Below are positions 19,601 to 28,106 of a stretch of DNA of 64,000 nucleotides, in pieces (position 1 is the first letter of the stretch; every line of letters starts with the position of its first letter). The stretch comes from Marinobacter caseinilyticus (lineage in GTDB: Bacteria; Pseudomonadota; Gammaproteobacteria; Pseudomonadales; Oleiphilaceae), in assembly GCF_011074955.1 (NCBI RefSeq), contig NZ_WUQJ01000023.1, positions 216,953 through 280,952 on the forward strand, read 5' to 3'. The notes beneath the pieces are model-generated. The model was not told where the DNA came from and searched no databases. It worked only from the letters and a program-made list of their open reading frames with translations. The translations under genes and the position numbers were made by a program.

Positions 19601-19826
19601 CCGCCGAGGCAATGGCACGCTCGATCGCGGTGGTGACAAACCCGCGCACCACCTCCGCACTAGCGCCAATGTATTGTGTAGCGACCACCACCGAGGCGTT
19701 TTCACTTTGCGGATACTGCCGCACACTCAGGCTGTTCCATGCCTGCAGGCCGGCAATTACAATCACCAGGTTGACCACCAGAGCCAACACCGGGCGACGC
19801 ACGAAGAGGTCAGTAAAGGTGGTCAT
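16677..19826 (-). CDS. RND-family multidrug efflux permease (AcrB/MexB-like)
   Basis: A 1049-residue inner-membrane protein with the full HAE1 RND architecture: 12 membrane helices and two large periplasmic loops. The proton-relay pair lies in LSVGLVVDDAIVVVENVERH, and late helices carry LVGLIAKNGILIVEFANK. It exports hydrophobic and amphiphilic compounds in complex with an adaptor and an outer-membrane channel. The adaptor gene lies 34 bases upstream. No TolC-like gene is adjacent, so the channel must come from elsewhere. No dedicated regulator is next to it. Confidence 0.93.
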   Translation of the reverse strand: MTTFTDLFVRRPVLALVVNLVIVIAGLQAWNSLSVRQYPQSENASVVVATQYIGASAEVVRGFVTTAIERAIASADGVDYIESKSLLGLSLVTARLELNYDPTTALADITAKVNEVRNELPAEAEVPSITVQSADSEFAAAYLSFSSDQLSQSDITDYLVRMVQPRLSALEGVQRADIFGARTFAMRIWLDPNKMAALHISPAEVREALAANNFLTAVGTTKGSYEQVYLTANTDLHTVDEFKQLVIRHQNDTIVHLQDVAEVELGAEDYDTEVSFNGQTAVFMGIFPLPSANTIEVVERVRKDLEGIRKDLPYGLDASIGYDASEYISNAIEEVVGTLIDTLLIVVVVIFLFLGSVRSVLVPVVAIPVSLIGAIFLMQAFGFTLNLLTLLAIVLSVGLVVDDAIVVVENVERHLREGRTPFEAARIGARELVGPVIAMTLTLAAVYTPIGLQGGLTGALFREFALTLAGAVTISGIVALTLSPMMSATLLRSADQEEHGLTGWINHRFDRLRNTYGRLLAGTLKARPAVYMVWAVLTVMVVPMYLFSPKELAPLEDQGFMFGIINNAANASADQKIHFGRAAEEVFLNAPERALTFQILLSPSDPFAAALGVGGFSGMVVKPWNQRSRTIREIVPDMQAQLAAIPGLQIFVAQPPALPGGSNFPIEFVIASTAEPEVMLEYARQLQARVMESGLFYFPPEIDLKYDQPQSQIVIDHQKLAALGLSNAQVGADLGAALGGNYVNRFNINGRAYKVIPQVARVERLNPDQLKDIYISGPDNQLIPLSAIATLQDSTVPRSLNRFQQLNAIKLSGMSAQIDAGLRAMESAAESILPAGYTINYTGESRQLRTEGGKFLPALGLAVLMIFLVLAVQFNSFRDPLVILLGSVPLAMFGALIFTGLKMPNADMAYWTDGWTTTMNIYAQVGLVTLVGLIAKNGILIVEFANKLQEHGKDKLEAIREAAMTRLRPVLMTSVATIAGHFPLTLVDGPGAAARNSIGLVLVGGMTVGTLFTLFVVPSLYMLIARRHTPAQPADAAPVLTPDQAPGPV

Positions 19827-19860
19827 TGGCAGCGCTCCTCGGCAAGGCGCATCAGGGCGT

Positions 19861-21120
19861 TCAGCTGTTATCCGGGCTCGGCACCAGGCTGAACTCCGGT
19901 GCCAGGGTGTTGTCGATCACCACCGCCATGCCGGGCCGAAGTTTAAAAACGCCCGTCGACACCACTTGCTCCCCAACCGCGACCCCGTCAATCACCACCA
20001 CAAAATCGCCGTGCCGCTCGCCCAGTTTGACCGGCTGCTGGCGCACCACCAGCGCGTCGCTGTCTGTTTCACCGGTTACTCCCCCCTCGGCGTGACTCTT
20101 GCTGTCATTGTCGTTGTTACTCTTGTTGCCACCCTTGTTATCACCCTTGTTGTCACTCTTGTGATCACGCCGGTCGTCCATCTCGGATTCCCCCTCACGG
20201 CGCGCTTCGACAATGAAGACGGTATCGCCCTGCGGGCCATACTGCACCGCCGTCGCAGGCACCATCAACGCGCGCTTGTATCGGAATGACACCACCTCAA
20301 GGGCGACAAACATACCCGGCCGCAATTGCTCATCCGGATTGGCCAGCGTCGCCTGCACCCGGACGTTACGGGTGTCCAGGTCAATGTCGGGATCAACCGC
20401 CGTAATGGTGCCCTCGAAGGCGGCATCGGGGTAGGCGTCCGAATGGACCATGACCTTAAGGCCCCGGCTTAACTCACCCAGGCTCCGCTGGGGCAAGGAG
20501 AACTCCACAAACACCGGGTCCAGCGACTGCAGCGACACCACCGGGCTGCCCTTGGCCAGGTAATGCCCAACGCTGACCCGCAAAATACCCAGCCGCCCGG
20601 AAAACGGCGCGGTCAGGACTTTTTTCGCCATCAATGCACGGATATAGCGGATTTGCGCTTGCGTCTGCGCCAGACGGGTGGCGGCGGTATCCAGCTCCGC
20701 CTGGGAGATGTTACGAGACTGACTCAACTGACGGGCGCGCTGGTATGAGACCCTGGCCAACTCGGCATCGACTTCCGCCGCGTGCAGTTGTGCCTCCTCC
20801 ACGTCCGTATCCAGGTGGATCAGCACGTCTCCGGCCTGGACTTGTGCGCCGGGGGTGAAATTGATTTCCCGCACCACGCCTTCGGCTTCGCTGCTGAGCA
20901 CCGTACCCTGTACCGCCATCACCGAACCCACCGTGGACAACAATGACTGCCACCGGCGTTCCCGCACGGTCACCACGTTAACCGGTTCCGGCGGCATTGA
21001 GAATTGGGCCCCCGCCTCGGCCATGGCCTTAAACTGGAGCACCTTGGTGCCCACAATGCCACCCACTATCGGCAGTGCAATCAGCAGCCCAGCCAGGGCC
21101 CAGAAAAGTTTTTTTCCCAT
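19861..21120 (-). CDS. RND efflux periplasmic adaptor subunit
   Basis: A 419-residue membrane-fusion protein with an N-terminal membrane anchor, then barrel-sandwich, alpha-hairpin (RARQLSQSRNISQAELDTAA) and beta-barrel domains. The lipoyl half GDVLIHLDTDVEEAQLHAAE is clear. A hydrophilic insertion of about 33 residues, rich in Asp, Lys, Asn and Ser (20090-20190), interrupts the membrane-proximal domain and is encoded by degenerate short repeats. It probably forms an operon with the RND permease downstream. Confidence 0.92.
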   Translation of the reverse strand: MGKKLFWALAGLLIALPIVGGIVGTKVLQFKAMAEAGAQFSMPPEPVNVVTVRERRWQSLLSTVGSVMAVQGTVLSSEAEGVVREINFTPGAQVQAGDVLIHLDTDVEEAQLHAAEVDAELARVSYQRARQLSQSRNISQAELDTAATRLAQTQAQIRYIRALMAKKVLTAPFSGRLGILRVSVGHYLAKGSPVVSLQSLDPVFVEFSLPQRSLGELSRGLKVMVHSDAYPDAAFEGTITAVDPDIDLDTRNVRVQATLANPDEQLRPGMFVALEVVSFRYKRALMVPATAVQYGPQGDTVFIVEARREGESEMDDRRDHKSDNKGDNKGGNKSNNDNDSKSHAEGGVTGETDSDALVVRQQPVKLGERHGDFVVVIDGVAVGEQVVSTGVFKLRPGMAVVIDNTLAPEFSLVPSPDNS

Positions 21121-21464
21121 GACTACCTCCGTTTTGTAATCATGACCAGCACCGCCTGGGACGTGCAGGCAGTCTTAACCAAGTCGAACAAAGGTGGCGA
21201 TCAACAATCAGGCGGGGGCGACAAACGATCCCGTGGGCCGATTGAAGGACCAGACTCACAGGCCTTAACGCGGTGACCATGCAGGAGGCATAGCCCGCAA
21301 TAAATGCAAGGCAAACTCGGGGTGGTTGTGTTGAAGTGTCCTACTTTTTCAGGCCACTGACAATCACCCGTCGTGCGACACAGGCCTCCGTTCCGGGGCG
21401 CAATAATCGTGGTGCCAAAACGGCGTATGCTCGGTGCCTGAGCCGGTGTAGCCGTCGCTGAAAA
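21121..21464. other. Intergenic stretch, nothing identified
   Basis: 344 bases between the efflux adaptor start and the GNAT gene stop. It should contain the efflux operon promoter, reading leftward. I see no convincing gene, operator or repeat in it. Confidence 0.5.
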
Positions 21465-22097
21465 CTAGCCCCCAGGCTCTCGATCGGCCGTCGCAAACTG
21501 CCGCCGGACCCGCTCAAAGGCCAAACCTTTCTTGACCACCGGCCACTCGCTTTCCAGGATCGAAAACACCACTGTATCCCGGAAGCCGCCCTCGGACTCG
21601 ATCTGGTGATTACGTAAAACACCGTCCTGTTTCGCGCCCAGGCGAGCTATCGCTTCTCGTGATGCCCGGTTGTGCCAATGGGTCCGGAACTCAACCGCAA
21701 TCGCGGATAAGTGCTCAAAGGCGTGGCCCAGCAACAGGTATTTGCACTCAGTATTCACTGCGCTGCGCTGAAACCGCTGGGCGTACCAGGTGTAGCCAAT
21801 CTCCACTCGCCGGTGTTGAGGCGTGGCATTACAGAACCGGGTGCTGCCGATCACGTTCCCCGACGCGTTGTCCACTACCACAAAGGGCAATGCACGCCCC
21901 TGTGACTGCTCCGAGAGCGCCGATGCGAGGTACTGCTCAATCGACGCCGGGGATGGCACGCCGGTAAACCATAGCTCCCACAACCGGCCGTCCGATGCCG
22001 CCGCCATCAGCCCTTGCGCATCCGATGCCCGCAGGGGCCGCAGGGTGACCACGGTCCCCACCAGTTCGCACTCGTTCAGCCACAAGGGCTCATTCAT
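21465..22097 (-). CDS. GNAT-family N-acetyltransferase (RimJ/RimL type)
   Basis: A 210-residue protein of the RimJ/RimL-like acetyltransferase group: an early VTLRPLRASDAQGL segment, GSTRFCNATPQHRRVEIGYTW-like core strands, and the acetyl-CoA site region with NRASREAIARLGAKQDGVLR. Such enzymes acetylate protein N-termini or small amines; the substrate is unknown. A GAGGAG ribosome site precedes the ATG. Confidence 0.85.
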   Translation of the reverse strand: MNEPLWLNECELVGTVVTLRPLRASDAQGLMAAASDGRLWELWFTGVPSPASIEQYLASALSEQSQGRALPFVVVDNASGNVIGSTRFCNATPQHRRVEIGYTWYAQRFQRSAVNTECKYLLLGHAFEHLSAIAVEFRTHWHNRASREAIARLGAKQDGVLRNHQIESEGGFRDTVVFSILESEWPVVKKGLAFERVRRQFATADREPGG

Positions 22098-22155
22098 AAG
22101 GTATGCTCCTCAAGACGGTCAGCGACCATTGGAAACCTGTGTTGCTCAGCGTCGT

Positions 22156-22359
22156 TCACGGAATAAAGCGTGGCAGCAGCAACAAGGTCACGCCAACCAC
22201 GAGCATCGCCAATGGAGTGGTGACCAGGTACGGGAAAACCATCAGCGCCAGGCCGGTGTAGAACCAAGGCTTTTTTTGCTGACGCCGACCATACACCAGA
22301 TAACCAATCCCGATGGAGCCGAATATCAGCGCGATAAAAAGGGGAGTTGTATCTGCCAT
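22156..22359 (-). CDS. Small conserved membrane protein
   Basis: A 67-residue protein with two hydrophobic segments separated by the basic loop YGRRQQKKP. Similar small proteins in pseudomonads and relatives are sometimes labelled amino acid transport protein, without evidence that I know of. The ATG at 22359, after an AAGGA site, gives a compact protein; the frame is open 15 codons further. It lies divergent from the KefB/KefC-type gene. Confidence 0.65.
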   Translation of the reverse strand: MADTTPLFIALIFGSIGIGYLVYGRRQQKKPWFYTGLALMVFPYLVTTPLAMLVVGVTLLLLPRFIP

Positions 22360-22449
22360 GCTGTGATGTCCTTGTAACCGATCTTGAGACCATGAAGTGT
22401 CCACCGGACCGCTATCAACAACCCGACCCGCACTTTTTTATAGGCTAGG

Positions 22450-22481
22450 CTAGACTAAACTGCCGTAATCTCTAGACTAAA
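22450..22481. repeat. Two 10-bp direct repeats upstream of the Kef-type gene
   Basis: CTAGACTAAA occurs at 22450-22459 and again at 22472-22481, 22 bases apart, or two helical turns. A TAGGCTAGGC stretch precedes them. The spacing on one face of the helix suggests a regulator site in the gap between the divergent small membrane protein and the antiporter gene. Confidence 0.4.
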
Positions 22482-22555
22482 TCGTCATTACCCACATCAT
22501 AGCGTAAACAGACGATCCAACAGACCACCCGCATCACGCGGGCAGGAGCACCGCA

Positions 22556-24469
22556 ATGACGGCGTATTTCGTACAGGCATTTATCTATCTTATTGCGGCC
22601 GTTATCGCAGTGCCCCTGGCGAAACGCTGGGGCCTGGGCTCAGTGCTGGGCTACCTGGTGGCCGGCGTGGTTATTGGGCCGGTCATCGGCCTCGTCGGGC
22701 AGGAAACCTCAACCATTCAGCATTTTGCCGAATTTGGCGTGGTCATGATGCTGTTCCTGGTCGGCATGGAGCTGGACCCCAAAGCCTTGTGGGCAATGCG
22801 GGTTCGTCTGGTCGGTATGGGCGGCCTGCAGGTAACCCTGACCACGGCAGCAGGCGCATCGGTGGCCTGGTGGTTCGGCCTGCCCTGGCAAACGGCCTTG
22901 GTCATCGGCCTGATTTTCGCGCTCTCCTCCACCGCCATCGTGCTGCAGACGCTGAACGAAAAGGGCCTGACAAAAACCGAGGGTGGTCGCAGTGCGTTCT
23001 CCGTACTGCTGTTTCAGGACATTGCGGTCATCCCCATGCTGGCACTCATTCCACTGTTAGCACTGCCAGAGCTGATCGCTGTTGATGGCGGTGCGAGCTC
23101 CGACAGCGCCGGCATGAGCCTGGTGGCCAATCTGCCGGCATGGGCTCATGCGCTGGCGGTGGTGGCTGTCATCGCAACGGTGATCGTCGGCGGATCTTAT
23201 CTGAGCCGACCCCTGTTCCGGTATGTGGTGGCGTCAGGCTTACGGGAAGTGTTCACTGCCACGGCATTGATGCTGGTCATCGGGATTGCCGCTCTCATGA
23301 GCCTGGTAAACCTGTCGCCGGCCCTGGGGGCATTTCTGGCCGGTGTGGTGCTGGCCAACAGCGAATTCCGCCATGAGTTGGAAGCCAATATCGAGCCGTT
23401 CAAGGGCCTGCTGCTTGGGTTGTTTTTTATCACCGTCGGCGCCGGTGTAAACTTTGATGTACTGGTCGCTGAATGGCCAACCATACTGGCCCTGGGCCTC
23501 ACCGTCATTGTGGTCAAGGCGCTGATCCTGTTCGCTCTGGCCGTGTTGTTCGGCGTCCATGGCAGCAATGGCTGGCTGTTCACCCTGGGCCTGGCGCAAG
23601 CCGGTGAATTTGGCTTCGTGCTGTTGAATTACAGTGTCCAGAACCATGTCATTGCCACCGAAACATCCCAGATCCTGTCTTTGGTAGTGGCCTTCTCCAT
23701 GTTCCTCACACCCGCCCTGTTCATTCTCTTCGACCGGGTGGTGTTGCCCCGCTATCGCTCCTCCAAGAACGCCGCCCAGGAAGCCGATGTCATCGATGAA
23801 CAGGCGCCGGTGATCGTCGCAGGCATCGGACGGTTTGGCCAGATCGTGTGTCGTTTGCTAAGGGCCAACAACATACCCATCGTGGTGCTGGACCACGAGG
23901 TTGAGCAGATCCAAATCGCCCGCCAGATCAACATCAAGAGCTTTTTCGGCGATGCCAGCCGCTCCGACCTGTTGGAAACCGCCGGCATCGAAAGCGCCCG
24001 GTTGCTGGTCGTTGCCATCGATGACCGCGAACGTGCCGTGCAGATGGTCGCACATGTGAAGCAGTTCTACCCGTCGGTCTGGGTGCTGGCGCGGGCGTTT
24101 GACCGTGGCCATGGTTACCGGCTCCGGGCGGCAGGCGCCGACGATGTCGTCAGCGAAACCTATCACTCGGCACTGGAACTCGGCGGCCACGCCCTCACCG
24201 CCATGGGGGTTCACCCACTGCGCGCCAAACAAATGACCTGGGCCTTCATTGAGAGCGAAGCCGCCCACGAAGACGAGTTGTTCGAAGCCTGGAAGGAAAT
24301 CGACGCTGGCGTCAGTTTCAGCCCCCGTTACAGTGAGCTGTTCATGAAACTGGAAGAAACCCTCAGCACCGTGATGAATAAGGACTGGGAAGAGCCGAAA
24401 CCGGAGGCGGTGCCGATCTGGGCACCGCCGGAGCTCGATACGACCGAGCTCAACAAACCCGAACACTGA
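22556..24469 (+). CDS. Monovalent cation:proton antiporter-2 family protein (KefB/KefC-like)
   Basis: A 637-residue protein with an N-terminal CPA2 antiporter domain of about 12 membrane helices (residues 1-380), a TrkA-N/RCK nucleotide-binding domain (VIVAGIGRFGQIVCRLL, about residue 420; GDASRSDLLETAGI) and a C-terminal acidic tail. Family members include glutathione-gated potassium efflux systems. No KefF/KefG-type ancillary gene is adjacent. An AGGAG ribosome site precedes the ATG. Potassium:proton exchange is inferred from the family. Confidence 0.88.
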   Translation: MTAYFVQAFIYLIAAVIAVPLAKRWGLGSVLGYLVAGVVIGPVIGLVGQETSTIQHFAEFGVVMMLFLVGMELDPKALWAMRVRLVGMGGLQVTLTTAAGASVAWWFGLPWQTALVIGLIFALSSTAIVLQTLNEKGLTKTEGGRSAFSVLLFQDIAVIPMLALIPLLALPELIAVDGGASSDSAGMSLVANLPAWAHALAVVAVIATVIVGGSYLSRPLFRYVVASGLREVFTATALMLVIGIAALMSLVNLSPALGAFLAGVVLANSEFRHELEANIEPFKGLLLGLFFITVGAGVNFDVLVAEWPTILALGLTVIVVKALILFALAVLFGVHGSNGWLFTLGLAQAGEFGFVLLNYSVQNHVIATETSQILSLVVAFSMFLTPALFILFDRVVLPRYRSSKNAAQEADVIDEQAPVIVAGIGRFGQIVCRLLRANNIPIVVLDHEVEQIQIARQINIKSFFGDASRSDLLETAGIESARLLVVAIDDRERAVQMVAHVKQFYPSVWVLARAFDRGHGYRLRAAGADDVVSETYHSALELGGHALTAMGVHPLRAKQMTWAFIESEAAHEDELFEAWKEIDAGVSFSPRYSELFMKLEETLSTVMNKDWEEPKPEAVPIWAPPELDTTELNKPEH

Positions 24470-24525
24470 GGCCGTGATCGGGTGGGGCGCCACGCCGTCA
24501 CCCGCCACCGCCCCTCTGCGCCTGA

Positions 24526-25383
24526 CTAGCGCCTGCCTTGGCGCGCCAGCCGTTTCAGCCCAAGCAACGGCACCAGCACCAGCAGCCAGGTCGCGGCACC
24601 GCCGCCACCAAAGGGCGTCTTCGGCTTACTTGTCGCCGCTTCCAACGCCACCACGTCGGCTTCCACCATATCCAGCAACGCTTCGATTTCGTCCGCTCTC
24701 CGCTTCTGGTCCTTCAGCACATCGGCATCCAGCTGCGATTTGATGAGGGCGTCTGTTTCGGCCACGGCAAGGGCAACCCTGGCGAGACGGCGTTTGAGGG
24801 TTATATTGCCCAGGCTCACCTGCTGATCCTGAAGCTGAGCGCCCGTGCCCAGGGCAACGCCGCTGGCGGCGGCCCCACCGGCGCTCAAAGCATTGACCTG
24901 GACGAAGTCGCGCAGCTCTGCACAATTCGACTGATTTTCCGCGGGCAAGCCCTCGGCAATGACCCCGACACTCGGATTTGGATTCGCCGTGGCCGGGCAG
25001 TCGTAATCGGGCGCCGAGCCATTACTGAGCACGATGGTATCCGTCAGGCTGAACTGGCTGATGAAAACACTATTGGTGCCGCCGTTGTTGGACTGGTTCG
25101 CATCCAGCCGCCAGGATTCCCCGACTGTGCCCTCCACATAAGTGTTTTCGCCATCGACCCGCACCATTGGCCCCGGGGTCGCGGATAGGTCGTGCCATCG
25201 GATTCGGGTGTTGTTCTCCTTCAGCTTCAAGGCAACATTGGTGAAGATTTCACCGTTAACACAGTCTGAGCCGACACACAGGCTGCCCTGAACGATGATG
25301 CCGTCCGACTTGATTACGTCGGCTAAGGTTGTCGAAGCCACTGCCAAGCAGAGCCCCACTGCAACATATTGGTGTAACGCCAT
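24526..25383 (-). CDS. Secreted protein with GlyGly-CTERM sorting signal
   Basis: A 285-residue protein: signal peptide (1-21), a CVGSDCVNGE motif at 36-45, a beta-rich body, a neck-like segment VSLGNITLKRRLARVALAVA, a coiled coil of about 45 residues, then GGGG, a hydrophobic helix and a basic RLARQGRR end. That tail is the tripartite GlyGly-CTERM signal. It shares its N-terminal motif and neck region with the protein encoded just upstream at 25413, so the two are paralogues. A rhombosortase, the processing protease for this signal, is encoded 841 bases beyond its start. Function unknown; surface display is likely. Confidence 0.75.
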   Translation of the reverse strand: MALHQYVAVGLCLAVASTTLADVIKSDGIIVQGSLCVGSDCVNGEIFTNVALKLKENNTRIRWHDLSATPGPMVRVDGENTYVEGTVGESWRLDANQSNNGGTNSVFISQFSLTDTIVLSNGSAPDYDCPATANPNPSVGVIAEGLPAENQSNCAELRDFVQVNALSAGGAAASGVALGTGAQLQDQQVSLGNITLKRRLARVALAVAETDALIKSQLDADVLKDQKRRADEIEALLDMVEADVVALEAATSKPKTPFGGGGAATWLLVLVPLLGLKRLARQGRR

Positions 25384-25412
25384 GAGTATGGTTCCCCGGC
25401 TAAGCCTGTTGA

Positions 25413-26009
25413 TTAGTTGACCTTCGCAGCAACTGCATCCAGGCGCTCGACCAGATCCGTCAGCCGGCTTTCCAGCCCGGCGAGCCGACTGTCGAGATCA
25501 CTGACCTCCGTACTCACCGTCGCCAAGGCTGTCGCCTGGAAAGTCTGGAACTGGCCCAGGTTCACCGCATCGCTGTCATCAACCGCATCCGCCACAAACG
25601 TAACCCGGCGTTCGCTGCCCAGATTGCCCACAGACACCGCGCCCTCAACCAGCTCCGAGCCGGCGCCCAAAGCCACATCGCCGTCGGCCGAGATCACCAG
25701 GGCATCGAGGTTGTTGGTCACATTTTTAATAAAGAACCACGTTGGCACTGCCAAACCTCCATCGGTGATGCCGATTGACCAATCCTGATTGGGAAAGCTG
25801 CCACTGTTACTGGTATCGTCAAACAGAATTTGCGGGCTGGGCGATTTCAACCGCAGGGTGTCGAAACCGAACGCTTCGCCATCAACACAATCCGCACCCA
25901 CACAGGTACTGAACGGTACAATCAGGTCATCGTTAATGACTTCGTCAGCCAAAGCCGCTACCGGCAACGCCAGCAACAGAGCACACGCCAGAACATGGGA
26001 TTTTTGCAC
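25413..26009 (-). CDS. Secreted protein with trimeric-autotransporter-like neck, no anchor
   Basis: A 198-residue protein: signal peptide (1-21), CVGADCVDGE at 36-45, a beta-rich middle, the YadA-like neck VSVGNLGSERRVTFVADAV with the characteristic DAVNLGQ, then a coiled coil to the C-terminus. There is no membrane anchor and no GlyGly tail. It is the paralogue of the GlyGly-CTERM protein immediately downstream on the same strand, 29 bases apart, so the two are probably co-expressed. Mixed trimers through the necks and coils are possible. Confidence 0.7.
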   Translation of the reverse strand: MQKSHVLACALLLALPVAALADEVINDDLIVPFSTCVGADCVDGEAFGFDTLRLKSPSPQILFDDTSNSGSFPNQDWSIGITDGGLAVPTWFFIKNVTNNLDALVISADGDVALGAGSELVEGAVSVGNLGSERRVTFVADAVDDSDAVNLGQFQTFQATALATVSTEVSDLDSRLAGLESRLTDLVERLDAVAAKVN

Positions 26010-26223
26010 GGGACACTCCTCAATTTAGGTGTTAATGCGCGGGTGGGTAGTGCACTGCGGCCCGGCTTGCGCGACCCCTGGCCTGTTTGGCAAACATCGT
26101 TTGATGTGGACTTAATTTAGTTGCATATCCGTAGTATTTCCACCAGATAATCGTCAATCACTCGCCCGCCACCGGCAACCATGCTAAAAAAAGGCCCTGA
26201 CAACGTGACGACGGCATAGAGCG

Positions 26224-26811
26224 ATGATCAAACGTTATTGGCTCCCCCTGGCTATGGTCCTGGCGGCCCTGACTGTCTGGGTGATCGGCGATACGGCGTC
26301 GGAGGCGTTGATGTATCAGCGTGACGGGATTGTGGACGGGCATCAGTGGTGGCGTCTCATTACCGGCCACTGGGTCCATTTGGGCGGGGAACATCTTGCG
26401 CTGAACCTGGCCGGGCTGACACTGATCTGGAGTTTGTTTGAAGACCGGCTGCAGCCCGTCCTATGGCTGGCGGTGACGGTCCTTACCGGACTCGGGCTCA
26501 GTCTCTGCCTGCTGCTTTTCCACCCCGGCATTGTCTGGTATGTGGGATTGTCGGGGATTCTGCAAGGAATGCTGGTCGTCGGCGCTCTGCTCTCTCTGCG
26601 CCAAAACCCCATCCTTGCCTGGGGTGCCCTGGCAGTAACGGTGGCTAAACTGGTCACCGAGTCCCTCCACGGTGCCGACCCGCGGCTGGCGCAGTTACTC
26701 GGGGGCGCCATTGTGACCCACGCCCACCTCTACGGCGCGCTCTGGGGAGGCATCAGTGCGGGGCTGATCCTGCTGTCGAGACGAGCCGGATATCGGACCT
26801 CTCCGCCCTAG
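26224..26811 (+). CDS. rrtA: Rhombosortase, rhomboid-type intramembrane serine protease
   Basis: A 195-residue membrane protein with about six helices. The catalytic serine is in GLSG at residues 108-111 (S110) and the partner histidine in HAHLYGA at 166-172; WWRLITGHWVHLGGEHLALN is the family's N-terminal region. It belongs to the rhombosortase subgroup, which cleaves GlyGly-CTERM proteins. The likely substrate lies in the same locus, on the opposite strand. Confidence 0.85.
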   Translation: MIKRYWLPLAMVLAALTVWVIGDTASEALMYQRDGIVDGHQWWRLITGHWVHLGGEHLALNLAGLTLIWSLFEDRLQPVLWLAVTVLTGLGLSLCLLLFHPGIVWYVGLSGILQGMLVVGALLSLRQNPILAWGALAVTVAKLVTESLHGADPRLAQLLGGAIVTHAHLYGALWGGISAGLILLSRRAGYRTSPP

Positions 26812-26932
26812 CTCAGACTTCTCCTGGTGAGCGCTCGCAACTGGCAACCGGGAACTGGCCGATACAGGTACCCGGGGCGTATCAAGGATGCCTGCCTGCT
26901 TCGCCCCGCTGCCCCCACCGATCATCACGCCT

Positions 26933-27616
26933 TCAGAACAGATACGTCAGCACTCGGTACATCAGTTGAGTCACACCGGCGTAGCGGGCCGGGTCCGCCG
27001 CCAGGATGGTCGCGCCATCCTGCACGGTTGCCGACGGTACTAGCTCGTCACCATCCTGGGCGATCATCTCGGCCAGTGACTCGGCGGTGACTTCAAGATG
27101 AAACTGCAGTCCGATCACCGACTTGCCAAGCTGAAACGCCTGATGCTCACAGGCGTCACTGACGGCCAGGTGAATGGCACCGGAGGGTAAGTCGAAGGTA
27201 TCGTTGTGCCAGTGAAAAACCGGCGCGGAGGGCGGGAAACCAAAACTGGAGACGTCATTGGTTGGCAGACCCCGGATGACGAACCACCCGATTTCGGGCA
27301 CCGGGTTAGGGTAAACAGGTGCCCCCATTGCGCTGGCTATCAGTTGCGCACCCAGGCAAATTCCCAGTACCGGTTTTTCCGCCCTGATACATTCGCGGAT
27401 ATAACGCTTCTCTGCCACCAGCCAGGGAAACGCCGCCTCGTCATTGACACTCATCGACCCGCCCATCACCACCAGCGCATCAATGGCATCGGGATCGGGC
27501 ATCTCGGCTGACTCGTAAAAACAGGTACTGGTGACCCGATAGCCGGCCTGTTCCAACCAGGGGCCAATACTGCCGAGCCCTTCAAAAGGGATGTGTTGAA
27601 AACAATGAGCGCGCAT
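26933..27616 (-). CDS. Class I glutamine amidotransferase-like protein
   Basis: A 227-residue protein with the class I GATase fold: nucleophile cysteine in PVLGICLGAQLIASAMG and the His-Glu pair in GLQFHLEVTAE. It resembles the stand-alone GMP-synthase-like group (YfeJ/GuaA-like), whose substrates are mostly unknown, such as gamma-glutamyl compounds. The ATG at 27616 after an AGGATG site is chosen over one nine codons upstream. Confidence 0.85.
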   Translation of the reverse strand: MRAHCFQHIPFEGLGSIGPWLEQAGYRVTSTCFYESAEMPDPDAIDALVVMGGSMSVNDEAAFPWLVAEKRYIRECIRAEKPVLGICLGAQLIASAMGAPVYPNPVPEIGWFVIRGLPTNDVSSFGFPPSAPVFHWHNDTFDLPSGAIHLAVSDACEHQAFQLGKSVIGLQFHLEVTAESLAEMIAQDGDELVPSATVQDGATILAADPARYAGVTQLMYRVLTYLF

Positions 27617-27692
27617 ACGACATCCTGAACCCTGACCCATCAACCGGGTGCGTTACGGGGGCCACACCGACACCCGTCAGCCCAGTGTCCGG

Positions 27693-28106
27693 CTATGCCT
27701 CAGTCTCTGCCTTCCTGACCGTGCCCTGCGCCACCGCCACCAGGCGTTCGCCATCCTCGCCAATGGCAACGATCTCGCACTGGCAGACGGCCTGACGCTT
27801 GCCAGAGGACAGTACCGAAGCCCTTGCGACCAGTTTGTGACCCAGGGCGGGACGCACATAATTAATCTTGTACTCGGACGTTACCGAATCGCCCAGTACC
27901 GAGCCACCGGCGTAGGTCAGTGCATTATCCGCAAGATAACTGAGAACGCCACCGTGAACGAAGCCATGTTGCTGTTTCAGTGCATGCCGGATGGCGAGCG
28001 TGAGCACGACCTCTCCCGGTTTGAACAGTGCCAACTGAGTACCCAGCAGCACGCTGAACGGCTGCTCCCGCAACATTCTCTGACCGAATTCGAACAATTC
28101 ATCCAT
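27693..28106 (-). CDS. PaaI-family hotdog thioesterase
   Basis: A 137-residue hotdog-fold protein with the QHGFVHGGVLSYLADNALTY motif (HGGxxxxLxD), typical of PaaI/YbgC-type acyl-CoA thioesterases. The ATG at 28106 after AGGGA is preferred; the frame is open far upstream but reads as non-protein. Substrate unknown. Confidence 0.85.
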   Translation of the reverse strand: MDELFEFGQRMLREQPFSVLLGTQLALFKPGEVVLTLAIRHALKQQHGFVHGGVLSYLADNALTYAGGSVLGDSVTSEYKINYVRPALGHKLVARASVLSSGKRQAVCQCEIVAIGEDGERLVAVAQGTVRKAETEA

